Counted from the stretch's first letter, positions 8,669-17,813 are shown. The stretch: DNA of 64,000 nt from Hellea sp. (GCA_020631215.1 JAHDHS010000001.1:62001-126000), one strand, 5' to 3'. Translations and numbers: made by a program. Notes: generated by a model from the sequence alone, not told the origin.

Positions 8669-9012
8669 AAAAGGCGTGCTCCATTGGGCACGTCGCTATC
8701 CGGCGAGAACAGCGCGACATGCCCATCTGTATTGTGAAAACCTAGGGTGAGCACTTCGGACATGACGGGGCCGATTTGGCGCGGCGGGAAATTGACGACG
8801 GCGGCCACCTGCTTGCCGACCAAATCATCCAGTGTGTAGAGATCTGTAATTTGGGCGGAGGATTTCTTCACGCCGATCTCGGGCCCGAAATCAATTTGCA
8901 GCTTATAGGCAGGCTTTCGCGCTTCTGGGAAGGGCTCGGCCTTGATGATTGTGCCTGTGCGGATATCCACTTTTAGAAAAGTCTCAAAATCGGTTTTGGG
9001 TGTTTGGCTCAT
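8665..9012 (-). CDS. csaA: tRNA-binding-domain protein, CsaA-like
   Basis: This 115-residue protein is a stand-alone EMAP/Trbp111-type OB fold. The signature [20 protein letters not shown] is followed by KLQIDFGPE, a KKSSAQIT segment and [20 protein letters not shown]. CsaA-type dimers bind tRNA or act as export-related chaperones; the in vivo role in proteobacteria is uncertain. The start at 9012 is preferred because residues added by the longer frame (to 9084) are unrelated to the family and would overlap the divergent GNAT gene. It is the first gene of the csaA-thiE-sel1 unit. Confidence 0.87.
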   Translation of the reverse strand: MSQTPKTDFETFLKVDIRTGTIIKAEPFPEARKPAYKLQIDFGPEIGVKKSSAQITDLYTLDDLVGKQVAAVVNFPPRQIGPVMSEVLTLGFHNTDGHVALFSPDSDVPNGARLL

Positions 9013-9065
9013 GCCGCGCTTATGGCAAGAAGAGGTAAATGCGTCCAGATGAAAGCGGTTTGAGA

Positions 9066-9557
9066 ATGAAGATACGACTTGCAACCACAGATGACCGGAA
9101 TGAGATATGGCGGCTTGTCAAACCCGTCATTCGGGAGGGCGAGACCTACCCACTACCGCGTGATTTAGACCGCGCGGGCGGGTTGGCCTATTGGTTCGCG
9201 CCTGACAAAACGGTCTTTGTCGCCGAAGAAGATGGCCGTCTTGTGGGGCTGTATTATCTCCGGCCGAATACAGGCGGGCCGGGCGATCATATTTGTAATT
9301 GCGGATATGCGGTTGATCCAGCCTTGCGGGGGCGGGGCATAGCCAGCCAGCTCTGTCAGCATTCGCTCAATATCGCCCGACAGACGGGTTATCGCGGCAT
9401 GCAATATAATTTGGTCGTCTCGACCAATGGGGCGGCGGTCTATCTGTGGCAGAAGATGGGATTTGATATTGTCGGCACACTGCCGGGTGTGTTTCATCAC
9501 CCGCGTGAGGGCTATGTTGATGCCTATGTGATGTTTCAGGATTTAAAGTCAGACTAG
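9066..9557 (+). CDS. GNAT-family N-acetyltransferase
   Basis: The 163-residue protein has the acetyl-CoA-binding core of GNAT enzymes: [21 protein letters not shown] matches motif A with the R-G-x-G-I/A loop, and [17 protein letters not shown] is the usual C-terminal motif. The start at ATG 9066 opens directly into KIRLATTDD, the common first strand; an in-frame ATG at 9039 adds nine residues that do not look conserved. It is divergent from csaA with about 50 bases between starts. The substrate is unknown. Confidence 0.85.
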   Translation: MKIRLATTDDRNEIWRLVKPVIREGETYPLPRDLDRAGGLAYWFAPDKTVFVAEEDGRLVGLYYLRPNTGGPGDHICNCGYAVDPALRGRGIASQLCQHSLNIARQTGYRGMQYNLVVSTNGAAVYLWQKMGFDIVGTLPGVFHHPREGYVDAYVMFQDLKSD

Positions 9558-9635
9558 ACTGCGCACGGGTAATAAACATACGGCAAATAGTAATTCTGGA
9601 TTGCAATTTCGGGCCTTGCTGTTACCTCCCACCTC

Positions 9636-10472
9636 ATGACTGATTTCCTGCCTCTCTCCGGTCTTGGCTCCATTGCCGATGATTATGATGCTGTGCTCTG
9701 TGATATTTGGGGTGTGGTGCATAATGGGCGGGTGCCGTTTATTGAGGCCTGTGAGGCGCTGGAGCGGTTTCGCGGGGAGCGCGGGCCGGTCATTATGATT
9801 TCCAACTCGCCTAAGCCCAGCCGGGCCATCCCCGAAAGCTTTGCGCAAATCGGTGTGCCGGGCGAGTTTTGGGACGCCATCGTCACTTCCGGGGATGCCA
9901 CGATAGATGATCTGGCCCGCCGCGCGCCGGGGCCTGCCTATAAGCTGGGGCCGGAACGGGACGATGTGCTTTATGAGGGTCTGGAGATGAATTTCACCGA
10001 TCTGGACTCGGCTGTTTTTATTTCCTGCACGGGCATGTTTGATGATGACGAAGAGCCCGAAGATTATGCTGAGCTCTTGGGTCAGGCCAAGACGCTGGGC
10101 CTGCCGCTGATCTGCGTCAATCCCGATGTCAAAGTCCGGGTCGGCGATAAAGTGATTTGGTGCGGCGGCGCGCTGGCCAAGCTTTATGAGCGTATGGGCG
10201 GCGAGGTGATTTTCGCGGGCAAACCGCATGCGCCGATCTACCGCCTTTGCCGGGCCTGGCTGGAGGAAATCACAGGCTACGTCCCGCCGGATGATCGCAT
10301 TTTATGTATCGGAGATAATATTTTCACCGATCTGCTGGGCGCACAGGACCAAGGCTATGACTGCCTGTTCGTTCAGGACGGGCTTTACGGCGAGACGGAA
10401 GCCAAGCTGAAGAACCTGCTGCATGATCACAATATTTCCGCCCGCTATCTGGCCCCGAATTTGACGTGGTAA
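9636..10472 (+). CDS. HAD-superfamily class IIA hydrolase (TIGR01459-like)
   Basis: The protein carries the HAD motifs: DIWGVVHNG in place of DxDxT (motif I, nucleophile Asp about residue 23), MISNSP (motif II), GKPHAPIY (motif III) and CIGDNIFTDLLGA (motif IV). The class IIA cap lies between motifs II and III. It resembles NagD-like sugar phosphatases, and especially the alphaproteobacterial group annotated TIGR01459, whose substrate is not established. In place of the usual second Asp of motif I it has Trp-Gly (DIWGV), as is common in this group. The 278-residue length is normal. It lies 29 bases ahead of the P450 gene on the same strand. Confidence 0.85.
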   Translation: MTDFLPLSGLGSIADDYDAVLCDIWGVVHNGRVPFIEACEALERFRGERGPVIMISNSPKPSRAIPESFAQIGVPGEFWDAIVTSGDATIDDLARRAPGPAYKLGPERDDVLYEGLEMNFTDLDSAVFISCTGMFDDDEEPEDYAELLGQAKTLGLPLICVNPDVKVRVGDKVIWCGGALAKLYERMGGEVIFAGKPHAPIYRLCRAWLEEITGYVPPDDRILCIGDNIFTDLLGAQDQGYDCLFVQDGLYGETEAKLKNLLHDHNISARYLAPNLTW

Positions 10473-10501
10473 GCCGGAGCCTTCTCGGCTAGCCTGTCGT
10501 C

Positions 10502-11713
10502 ATGGCAAAGAGCGTTCTGACCTCCCATGAATTCATGGCGAATCCGCATCCGGTCCTGGCAGACTTCGTGGCGCGCGGCCCGATTGTTGAAGCCAAAATT
10601 CCTTTTGTCGGAAAAATGAATTTTATCACAAACCACGCCGCCGTGATGGATATGCTCAAAGCCTCCGATAAATTTGCCGTAGACGGCCGCAATGCGGGCA
10701 GGCGCTATCAAATGCCGGGCATGATTTATATGCCAAAGGCGTTCAAATTATTGATGTCCAATATGTTATCCGTAGATGATCCGGATCACCGCCGCCTGCG
10801 TAAGGTCGCCGATAAGACATTTCGCACGGCCAATATAGAGTCCATGCGACCGGCCATAGAAAAGATCGCAGATGAGCTGCTGGACCGCATGCAGTCAGAT
10901 GGCGAAAATGATTTGCTGCGAGGTTACTTCAGTGAATTGCCCATGTTGGTGATTTGCGAATTGCTGGGTCTGGAAGAGGATGACCGGCAAAGACTGACAC
11001 AGGAGATTAAAAATTTCGCGGATATAAAAAATGCTTGGGGGTTTTTCAAAGTCGCGCCTGCAATTAAAAAAATGTCCAATTATCTGCGGGCTGAATTTGA
11101 CGAGGTGCGCCAAAATCCCAAACCCGGCCTTATCACGGAATTTGTCAAGCTGGCCGATACGGATGAAGACCGCCTGTCAGAAGAAGAACTCCTGGCTATG
11201 GTGTTTGTTCTGTTCATTGCGGGTCATGAGACAACAAAAAACCTCCTCGCTTGTTCCGTGCCTTGCCTGCTCGATCACCCGGATCAGCTCGCTGCGCTTC
11301 AAGCGGATCCATCGCTATGGGCCATGGCCGTGGAGGAACTAATCCGCTTTACTGCGCCGGTGCAAATGACCAAGCCGCGCTTTGCCAAGATGGATATGAA
11401 GTTTCACGGACAGACCATAAAACAGGGCCAGATGTTCATGTCTCTGCTGGCGGCGGCCAATCTCGATCAGGCCTATTTTGATGACCCGCTGACGTTCAAT
11501 ATTCACCGTGAGAAAGTCCGCCATGTCGGCTTTGGGAATGGTATGCATTTGTGCCTCGGTATACAGCTCGCCCGCGTCGAAGCGCAGATTGCGCTTGAGC
11601 GTCTTTTTACGCGTTTCCCCGATTTATCTATCGCAACGCCGCAGGCGGATTTGCAATGGATGACGCGGTTAGGGGCGCGCGGCCTAAAAGCTTTGCCCGT
11701 AAATTTTGCGTAG
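10502..11713 (+). CDS. cytochrome P450
   Basis: This is a soluble bacterial class I-type P450 of 403 residues. The I-helix oxygen-binding motif is AGHETT at 240-245, the ExxR pair is Glu279/Arg282, and the haem ligand is Cys351 in GFGNGMHLCLG. There is no N-terminal membrane anchor. No ferredoxin or ferredoxin reductase gene is adjacent, so electron partners must be encoded elsewhere. The neighbour downstream is a MaoC-type hydratase, 48 bases away on the same strand, which hints at lipid or acyl-CoA chemistry but does not prove it. The CYP family and substrate cannot be assigned by eye. Confidence 0.93.
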   Translation: MAKSVLTSHEFMANPHPVLADFVARGPIVEAKIPFVGKMNFITNHAAVMDMLKASDKFAVDGRNAGRRYQMPGMIYMPKAFKLLMSNMLSVDDPDHRRLRKVADKTFRTANIESMRPAIEKIADELLDRMQSDGENDLLRGYFSELPMLVICELLGLEEDDRQRLTQEIKNFADIKNAWGFFKVAPAIKKMSNYLRAEFDEVRQNPKPGLITEFVKLADTDEDRLSEEELLAMVFVLFIAGHETTKNLLACSVPCLLDHPDQLAALQADPSLWAMAVEELIRFTAPVQMTKPRFAKMDMKFHGQTIKQGQMFMSLLAAANLDQAYFDDPLTFNIHREKVRHVGFGNGMHLCLGIQLARVEAQIALERLFTRFPDLSIATPQADLQWMTRLGARGLKALPVNFA

Positions 11714-11761
11714 CAAGCGCGTCAAAGCCCTGCTAAAAACCTTTCAAATCAAAGGCACGCT

Positions 11762-12196
11762 ATGAATGACACAGTAAAATATTATCTCGAAGACCTGTCT
11801 GTCGGAATGAAGGTAGAAACCAAGGCGATCATCACCGAAGAGATGATCAATACCTTTGCCGATATCACGGGGGATCATAATCCGATTCACGTCGACGCCG
11901 AATTTGCCAAGACCACGCAATTTGGGCAGCGCATTGCCCATGGCGCGCTCTCGGCGAGTTTTATATCGGCGATTTTGGGCAATGACCTGCCGGGTCCCGG
12001 CGCAGTGTTTGTTGAACTGAATTTGCGCTTTCGCAAGCCCGCCTTTATCGGAGATGAAGTTACGGCTGTCGCCGAGGTAGCGGAAATCAATGAGCGCACC
12101 GGTCGCGTGAAAATGAAATGTCACTGCGAAGTTAACGGCACGAAAATCTGCCGAGGCGATGCCGGTGTTTTTGTTCAGAAACGGCCCGCTGACTAG
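11762..12196 (+). CDS. MaoC-like (R)-specific enoyl-CoA hydratase
   Basis: The 144-residue single hotdog domain has the hydratase-2 motif TFADITGDHNPIHVD, with Asp38 and His43 as the expected catalytic pair. It then has FGQRIAHGALSAS, which is typical of PhaJ/MaoC proteins. These enzymes hydrate trans-2-enoyl-CoA to (R)-3-hydroxyacyl-CoA, linking beta-oxidation to polyhydroxyalkanoate or other lipid synthesis. The gene ends three bases before the GTG of ribF and may be cotranscribed with it. Role in PHA synthesis is inference; no phaC is in the window. Confidence 0.87.
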   Translation: MNDTVKYYLEDLSVGMKVETKAIITEEMINTFADITGDHNPIHVDAEFAKTTQFGQRIAHGALSASFISAILGNDLPGPGAVFVELNLRFRKPAFIGDEVTAVAEVAEINERTGRVKMKCHCEVNGTKICRGDAGVFVQKRPAD

Positions 12197-12199
12197 GCT

Positions 12200-13144
12200 G
12201 TGAAAACCTTTCAAACCTATCAGGGCCTTTCGGCCTCCGACAAAGGCGCGGTTATTGCGCTTGGCAATTTTGACGGGCTGCACCGGGGGCATCAGGCGGT
12301 GATAGAGGCCGCGCAGGCCATCGCCAATGATCTGTCCGCCCCGATGGGAATTGGCCTGTTTCGCCCGCACCCCTTTCGGTTTTTCAAACCGGATGCGCCG
12401 CCCTTTCGCTTGATGAGTCCTGCTATTAGAGCCGAGGTAATGGCAGAGCTGGGCGTTGACCGGCTTTACGAAATTCCCTTTGATGATGAATTGCGCGAAA
12501 TGGATGACACGGAATTTGTCGAGACCGTCCTGCATCAAGGCCTTGGGATCAAACATGTCGTTGTTGGTGAAGATTATGGTTTCGGAAAAAACCGCTGCGG
12601 AGATGTCGCGAGCCTGACCCGGCTATGCGGGGATCGCGGCATAGGTGTCACGGCGATGAAACCCGTAGGACTGCACCGTCTCTACGGCAAATATGGCAGC
12701 ACTGAAATCCGCAAAGCCTTACAAGCGGGCGATGTGTTCCACGCGCAGCATATGCTTTCCCGCCCTTGGATGGTGGATGGCATAGTCCAAAAGGGTCAAC
12801 AACTTGGCCGCACACTCGGCTTTCCGACGGCAAACCTGCCTATGGGCGATTTGGTCATCCCTAAGCTTGGGATTTATTGTGTCGAAACGAGGCTGGAAGG
12901 CGACAATAAATGGCGGCCCGGCGTGGCCAGCCTTGGCACCCGCCCAACCGTGAATGGCGACGGGGTTTTGCTGGAAACGTTCATCTTTGACTTTGACCAA
13001 GATATTTACGGGCAGCATATTACTGTGCGTTTTCGCAGTTTCATTCGGGAAGAAGCGAAATTTGACGATCTCGAAGCCTTGACCACTCAGATGAAAAAGG
13101 ATGAGGCGGGGGCGCGGGCTGTGTTTGGATTGGCTGCAAAATAA
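12200..13144 (+). CDS. ribF: bifunctional riboflavin kinase/FAD synthetase
   Basis: RibF phosphorylates riboflavin to FMN and adenylates FMN to FAD. The N-terminal nucleotidyltransferase domain shows GNFDGLHRGHQAVI near residues 22-35 and the VVGEDYGFGKNR segment. The C-terminal flavokinase domain shows GRTLGFPTANL, then GIYCVE and the Gly/Thr-rich ASLGTRPT..G......ETFIFDF block. At 314 residues it is full length. The start is a GTG placed three bases after the MaoC stop; no better in-frame start precedes the conserved region. Confidence 0.93.
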   Translation: MKTFQTYQGLSASDKGAVIALGNFDGLHRGHQAVIEAAQAIANDLSAPMGIGLFRPHPFRFFKPDAPPFRLMSPAIRAEVMAELGVDRLYEIPFDDELREMDDTEFVETVLHQGLGIKHVVVGEDYGFGKNRCGDVASLTRLCGDRGIGVTAMKPVGLHRLYGKYGSTEIRKALQAGDVFHAQHMLSRPWMVDGIVQKGQQLGRTLGFPTANLPMGDLVIPKLGIYCVETRLEGDNKWRPGVASLGTRPTVNGDGVLLETFIFDFDQDIYGQHITVRFRSFIREEAKFDDLEALTTQMKKDEAGARAVFGLAAK

Positions 13145-13216
13145 AGACTTGCTAAGCCAAGAGACATACCGCAAGCATGATATGAATGTGGGGCCAATGA
13201 CATCCGTGAATGGATG

Positions 13217-13223
13217 AGGAGGG
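13217..13223 (+). promoter_or_regulatory. ribosome binding site fixing the GTG start of the TerB-like gene
   Basis: AGGAGGG lies five bases before the GTG at 13229. An ATG at 13214 in the same frame overlaps this site and has no site of its own, so the GTG is the better start. Confidence 0.7.
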
Positions 13224-13228
13224 CCCCT

Positions 13229-13603
13229 GTGTCGAATGAATTTGACGATATATTGACGATCCTGACATTGTCAGTATTGGCGGATAAAAAAATCTATGCC
13301 TCTGAGATTGATACGCTGGTCAAAGCTGCGACGCGAATTCACCTGATTAATGACTCCCAGACGATTTTGACCGAAGCCAAAGTGCTGGTCTGGTTTGAAA
13401 ATAATAAAGACAAAATCAAAGCTAAAATGAATTTACCCCGCTCAGAATTTGATGCCTGGGTTATTCCGGTTTTAAAACGCATAAAACAAAATTCAGATAT
13501 CGATACGCTCACGCATTTAATGGAAATGATCGCCGTGGCGGATGGCGAAGTCCATGTCAGTGAGCGGGCTCTGATCAATTTGGTCAAACGTAATTGGGCC
13601 TAG
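13229..13603 (+). CDS. TerB-like helical protein
   Basis: The 124-residue protein is predicted all-helical. It has the layout of TerB/DjlA-type domains: an early ILTLSVLADKKIYASEIDTL helix pair and a matching late LMEMIAVADGEVHVSERALI pair, each with acidic D/E positions seen in TerB metal-binding helices. It has no signal peptide or membrane helix. TerB domains occur in tellurite-resistance and membrane-stress modules, but the function here is unknown. It is followed 108 bases later by an exported protein gene on the same strand. Confidence 0.65.
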   Translation: MSNEFDDILTILTLSVLADKKIYASEIDTLVKAATRIHLINDSQTILTEAKVLVWFENNKDKIKAKMNLPRSEFDAWVIPVLKRIKQNSDIDTLTHLMEMIAVADGEVHVSERALINLVKRNWA

Positions 13604-13711
13604 GCTTAAATACATAGCGTGATGGCCATCACATCGCGGGCTGTTGTAACAATCTATCTCCATCATCGCACCCAAGCCGCTGTGGTTAGGGGCGCAATGA
13701 TGGAGGTTCTT

Positions 13712-14617
13712 ATGAACAACTTTAAAAAACTACTGGCTGGTACTACCTTATCCGTTCTGGCCTGCGGCATGGCGATGCCGGTAGCGGCTCAATCCAACAA
13801 TAATGGATTGCTTAACAAAATTCTCCCGAAACTGGAGGCGGAATGTAAACCCTGCTTCGGTCAATCCATTCGCGTTATCAAAGGCGGAAATGACGACAAC
13901 TTTGTCGGCAGTAGCGGTGAAACAACCAGCCCACGTTCGGGCTTTAATGGTATTACTGGCATTGTGAACTATCAAACGACCCATAACCGGGCGGGGCTAT
14001 CGCGCAATTATGATGAGAAACATCATAACGAGTTTTTCATCGAAACCCTGAATGTGCCGGGTGCCGCACAGGTTCAAAAAGGGTGGGTCGTATTGAAAAC
14101 GAAAGATAGTGGCGGCTTGGTCACAACAGATTCAATTATGTTAGGCGATGTTTTGGGTTATTATAAGGAAGCTCAAGATGCCACGAATGAGGCGCGTGCA
14201 CGTAATGAAATCGAGATGCGTGTATTCGCCAAGAAATATACGGATTTCCGTGATGACGTGAACAGCTTTGGTGATCCCGTTTTTAAGCTCGATACTGGAA
14301 CCGGTATAATTTACGCGAATATGGCCGATATTGAGCTTCGCAGTAAAGCCCATAAAGGGACAACAAATCTGCTGGAACAGATGAAGGCCGATGGGTTGGT
14401 CGACTTACTTATTCAGGATGACACGATGGTTGATTTTTTTGCCATTGTGACTTGTGTGCCTCGTGAAAGCGGCAAAACACATCTCACGCCAAATGAAATG
14501 CGTTCCATGGGGCTTGGAGGTATTCGGCCAACGGACCGCTTGCCGGAGCGGGACCAAGAACGCCTGAAAAAGCTTCAAGAGCGCATCAATAAAAGAACCG
14601 GAAATCGCGGACGCTAA
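13712..14617 (+). CDS. exported protein of unknown function with a CxxC motif
   Basis: I do not recognise the family. GGAGG at 13702-13706 fixes the ATG at 13712. Residues 1-27 are a signal peptide ending VAAQS, so the 301-residue product is exported. Soon after cleavage there is a C-K-P-C motif (Cys45/Cys48), and a third cysteine lies in a VTCVPRE segment near residue 244. The middle is mixed alpha/beta with many charged residues; the C-terminal 30 residues are a basic coiled tail (Glu/Arg/Lys/Gln) ending RGR. A longer frame from 13619 adds 31 residues before the signal peptide and is unlikely. A strong terminator follows. Confidence 0.7.
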   Translation: MNNFKKLLAGTTLSVLACGMAMPVAAQSNNNGLLNKILPKLEAECKPCFGQSIRVIKGGNDDNFVGSSGETTSPRSGFNGITGIVNYQTTHNRAGLSRNYDEKHHNEFFIETLNVPGAAQVQKGWVVLKTKDSGGLVTTDSIMLGDVLGYYKEAQDATNEARARNEIEMRVFAKKYTDFRDDVNSFGDPVFKLDTGTGIIYANMADIELRSKAHKGTTNLLEQMKADGLVDLLIQDDTMVDFFAIVTCVPRESGKTHLTPNEMRSMGLGGIRPTDRLPERDQERLKKLQERINKRTGNRGR

Positions 14618-14638
14618 GCCGCCAACTGTCCCCAAACG

Positions 14639-14671
14639 ATGCCGCGTCCATTTGGGCGCGGCATTATTCTT
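14639..14671. terminator. terminator shared by convergent genes
   Basis: ATGCCGCG at 14639-14646 pairs with CGCGGCAT at 14657-14664, with further pairing inside the loop and a T-rich tail (TATTCTTT) on the plus strand. It lies just after the CxxC protein gene and touches the stop of the convergent amidohydrolase gene. Confidence 0.75.
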
Positions 14672-15986
14672 TATAGACAATGCCGCCCTTCATCACGAAA
14701 TCGACGTCCATCAATTCTTCGATATCATCCAGCGGATTACCATCCACCGCGATAATGTCGGCCTGTTTGCCTTTTTCCAGCGTGCCGATTTGATCACCCA
14801 TGCCAATATGTTCCGCCGCAATCACGGTGGCGGATGTGATAGCTTCCATCTCGCTCATTCCGGCTTTGATCATATATTTAAATTCCTGCGCATTCGTCCC
14901 ATGAGGCGACACGCCTGTATCCGTCCCAAAAGCGATATTGACACCATTCTCATAGGCAATCGTCAGCATCTCCTGCATTTGCGGGCCGACTTCTAGTGCT
15001 TTTTTAGCCGATGCAGGTGGCAGGAAGTCATGATTTTCCGCCCAGTCAACAACTGTCATGCCCGCGATGACCGTTGGCACCAGCGTCGCGTCATGTTTGA
15101 CAAATAATTTCGCGGTTCCGGCGTCCAGATAAGTCCCGTGTTCAATAGAGGATACGCCAGCCTTCAGTGCGCTTTCGATCCCGTCCTTGCCATGGGCATG
15201 AGCGGTGACCTTGCGGCCCATAGAGCTCGCCGCATCGACAATGGCTTCCAGTTCATCGTCAAAAAACTGCTGCGCTGTACCGGCATTCGTATTGGACAGA
15301 ACGCCGCCTGTCGCTGTTATCTTAATGACATCCGCCCCGCCTTTAATCGCGGCGCGGGTGGCGCGGCGGCAATCATTCGGCCCGTCACAAATCGTCTTGG
15401 ATTTGAACATATCCGTGATTGCCTCGAGATAGCCATGGGCGTCACCATGGCCGCCCGTGACAGAGACCGCGGGGCCGGAGGCTTTGATATGCGGCCCGGG
15501 CATTTTCCCGGCATTGATCGCCCGGCGCAGGGCGAAAATTTCCTTCGGCCCGCCCACATCCTGTACGGCCGTAAAGCCCGCCATCAGGGTCTTGCGGGCA
15601 TTGACCGCGGCGTCATAGGCGACGTCACCGGACTCGCGCGTTACGCCGTCCAGGCGGATATTCGGGTTCCACTCCATGCGTAAATGAACATGTGAATCGA
15701 TCATGCCGGGCATGACGAATTTATCGCTCATATCGATGATGGTCGCTTCATCATCATCAATATAGCCGCCCTCAATTCCGACAATCTTTCCATCATGGAT
15801 GATAATCGTTTGTTTGGTTTTGGGGGCTTTGCCCGGAACGGCCAACACCTCTCCGGCGTGGATTAGCGTATATTCCGATTTGTCAGCCGTTTGGCCATTT
15901 TGGGCAAAGGCATTGAAAGCCACACCAATTCCGCCAATGGCAAAGGCAATGATAGAGGCTGAGGTCACAAGCGTACGATAGGTCAT
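14664..15986 (-). CDS. exported metal-dependent amidohydrolase
   Basis: This is an amidohydrolase-superfamily TIM-barrel enzyme, close to imidazolonepropionase-like and Xaa-Pro dipeptidase-type exported hydrolases. The ATG at 15986 gives 440 residues with a signal peptide (TSASIIAFAIGGIG core, ending AFA before QNG). Metal-site motifs are present: His99-x-His101 in MIDSHVHLR, a lysine in DVIKITATGG, His residues in VTAHAHG and SIEHGTYLD, and Asp in FGTDTG. The flanking strands form the small beta domain, with GKIVGIEGG at the front and KGKQADIIAVDGNPL at the back. A longer frame to 16157 would run into unrelated sequence before the signal peptide. The substrate is unknown; a cyclic amide or dipeptide is usual for the family. 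Confidence 0.87.
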   Translation of the reverse strand: MTYRTLVTSASIIAFAIGGIGVAFNAFAQNGQTADKSEYTLIHAGEVLAVPGKAPKTKQTIIIHDGKIVGIEGGYIDDDEATIIDMSDKFVMPGMIDSHVHLRMEWNPNIRLDGVTRESGDVAYDAAVNARKTLMAGFTAVQDVGGPKEIFALRRAINAGKMPGPHIKASGPAVSVTGGHGDAHGYLEAITDMFKSKTICDGPNDCRRATRAAIKGGADVIKITATGGVLSNTNAGTAQQFFDDELEAIVDAASSMGRKVTAHAHGKDGIESALKAGVSSIEHGTYLDAGTAKLFVKHDATLVPTVIAGMTVVDWAENHDFLPPASAKKALEVGPQMQEMLTIAYENGVNIAFGTDTGVSPHGTNAQEFKYMIKAGMSEMEAITSATVIAAEHIGMGDQIGTLEKGKQADIIAVDGNPLDDIEELMDVDFVMKGGIVYKE

Positions 15987-16060
15987 CAGAGCTGTTAACA
16001 CATTTTTAACCTTTACGAAACGACTTCGTGTGTGAGGGGAGTTTGTGAAGAAAGCCGTGT

Positions 16061-16501
16061 CTAAAACAGCAGCATCGCAGCCATGACCGCATTGGCGATC
16101 ATCAAAGTAAAATCTATAATAAATATCCGCAGCATCACCCCTCTGAAAACGGGCCATAGCCCGCCGCCGCGCCGATTGGCGAGTGCCATGGGGATATTGC
16201 CCGCAAATTGTGATCCATGGGCGAGCGCGTTAAAGATCAATAATACCGCCCATTGCCGGTTTGTCTCGAATCCGCCCAGATTAAAAACCAACATGACATT
16301 GAGCAGGCAGAGCGCCAGATTAAACCCGCCCATAAAGCGCCCCGCCTCTACCACGGCGTCATAGGCGCTATTATCCCGATCGGCCTTGTTCGGCACGAGG
16401 ACTTTCCCAAAGACTTTGCGGCGCAAATAAAAGGCTTGAAACCCCATACCAAACCAAATGGCATTCAGCAGGAGGGTGATCGTGATCATGGTTTGGGTCA
16501 A
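16061..16501 (-). CDS. small four-helix inner-membrane protein
   Basis: I do not recognise a family with confidence. The 146 residues contain four hydrophobic helices (about 4-24, 57-75, 80-100 and 120-145), with a conserved-looking basic FYLRRKVFGKV loop after the first. The size resembles MAPEG or DUF4345-type proteins but the motifs are not clear. Its ATG overlaps the purD stop as ATGA, so it is translationally coupled to purD. Nothing in the sequence shows a role in purine synthesis. Confidence 0.7.
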   Translation of the reverse strand: MTQTMITITLLLNAIWFGMGFQAFYLRRKVFGKVLVPNKADRDNSAYDAVVEAGRFMGGFNLALCLLNVMLVFNLGGFETNRQWAVLLIFNALAHGSQFAGNIPMALANRRGGGLWPVFRGVMLRIFIIDFTLMIANAVMAAMLLF

Positions 16502-17766
16502 AGCGCCGCCTTTGCAATGTCGCGGCGGCAGAAACCTTCGGGCCAGTCAATGGCCTCGTCAATTGCTTTATAGGCTGCGTCCACGGCTGCGCGAACCGTA
16601 CCCGCCTGCGCTGTCACATTCAGCACGCGCCCGCCGCTGGCTAGCAATTGACCATCTTCGGATTTCGTGCCCGCATGAAAGACAACTACGCCGTCCATGT
16701 CATTGGCAGCGTCAATGCCTTTAATCGCGCTGCCTTTCTCATAGGCTCCCGGATAGCCTTTTGTGGCCAGCACAATATTGACAACCGTGTCGTCAAACCA
16801 GGCCGGGGCAGGGGCCTTGTCCAGCTCTCCGGCTTCAGCGGCCATGAACAGTTCCATTAAATCGCTTTGCATGCGGCGCATAAGCACCTGACATTCGGGA
16901 TCGCCGAAACGGCAATTATACTCAATTAATTTTGGGCCCTCTTGGGTCATCATCAACCCGGCAAAGAGCACGCCGGTAAAAGGATGCCCGTCTTTTTCCA
17001 TGCCATGCAAGGTCGGCAATATGATTGTCTCCATAACGGTTTCACGGTCTGCCTCGCTAAATACAGGCGCCGGGGAATAAGCGCCCATGCCGCCCGTATT
17101 CGGCCCTTTATCGCCGTCAAAGGCGCGTTTGTGATCCTGCGCCCCAATCAGCGGGACAGCGGTCTTGCCGTCACAAATGGCAAAGAAGCTGACTTCTTCG
17201 CCTTCCATAAATTCTTCGATCACAACGGTATTGGAGGCCTCTCCGAACTTGCCAGAGAAAAACTCTTCCAGCTCCGCTTCGGCCTCAGAAAGCGTCTCAG
17301 GCAGGACTACGCCCTTGCCCGCCGCCAGACCATCGGCTTTGAGCACATAAGGCGGTGTCATAGTTTTCAAAAAGGCTTTGGCCTCAGTTAGATCCGTGAA
17401 CACGCCATAATCCGCCGTCGGGATATTATATCGCCGGCAGAGATCCTTGGTGAAGGCTTTGGAGGCCTCCAGTTGCGCCGCTATTTGCGTTGGGCCAAAG
17501 ACCTTCACCCCGGTCTCTTGTAGCATATCCACCAAGCCAAGCGCCAAAGGTTGCTCCGGCCCGACCACAACAAAATCAATTTGCAGGCTTTGTACCAGCG
17601 CCAAAATCCCAATCAAATCATCGGCGGCCACTGGCGCAACAGCGGCGATTTCCGCCATACCCGCATTGCCCGGCGCGCAGGTCAGTTCCGTAACTAAATC
17701 GCTCTGCACAAGCTTCCAAGCCAGCGCATGTTCACGCCCGCCCGATCCAATTAACAAGACTTTCAT
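16498..17766 (-). CDS. purD: phosphoribosylamine--glycine ligase
   Basis: PurD (GAR synthetase) joins glycine to phosphoribosylamine with ATP in de novo purine synthesis. The 422-residue protein begins MKVLLIGSGGREHALAWKL and has the ATP-grasp features LKADGLAAGKGVVLP, GEEVSFFAICDG, GAQDHKRAFDGDKGPNTGGMGAYSP and IEYNCRFGDPECQ. The ATG at 17766 begins the conserved sequence; a longer frame to 17826 adds 20 unrelated residues. It is divergent from xseA with 47 bases between starts, and is coupled to the downstream membrane protein gene. Confidence 0.96.
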   Translation of the reverse strand: MKVLLIGSGGREHALAWKLVQSDLVTELTCAPGNAGMAEIAAVAPVAADDLIGILALVQSLQIDFVVVGPEQPLALGLVDMLQETGVKVFGPTQIAAQLEASKAFTKDLCRRYNIPTADYGVFTDLTEAKAFLKTMTPPYVLKADGLAAGKGVVLPETLSEAEAELEEFFSGKFGEASNTVVIEEFMEGEEVSFFAICDGKTAVPLIGAQDHKRAFDGDKGPNTGGMGAYSPAPVFSEADRETVMETIILPTLHGMEKDGHPFTGVLFAGLMMTQEGPKLIEYNCRFGDPECQVLMRRMQSDLMELFMAAEAGELDKAPAPAWFDDTVVNIVLATKGYPGAYEKGSAIKGIDAANDMDGVVVFHAGTKSEDGQLLASGGRVLNVTAQAGTVRAAVDAAYKAIDEAIDWPEGFCRRDIAKAAL

Positions 17767-17813
17767 ATGACTACCCTTGATTCTGAGCTGGCCTTCTAGT
17801 CTATAGAGACGCA

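Noticed and set aside
9013-9065. TPP riboswitch before the csaA-thiE unit
   Set aside because: Only about 50 bases separate csaA from the divergent GNAT gene, too short for a THI element, and no core motif is present.
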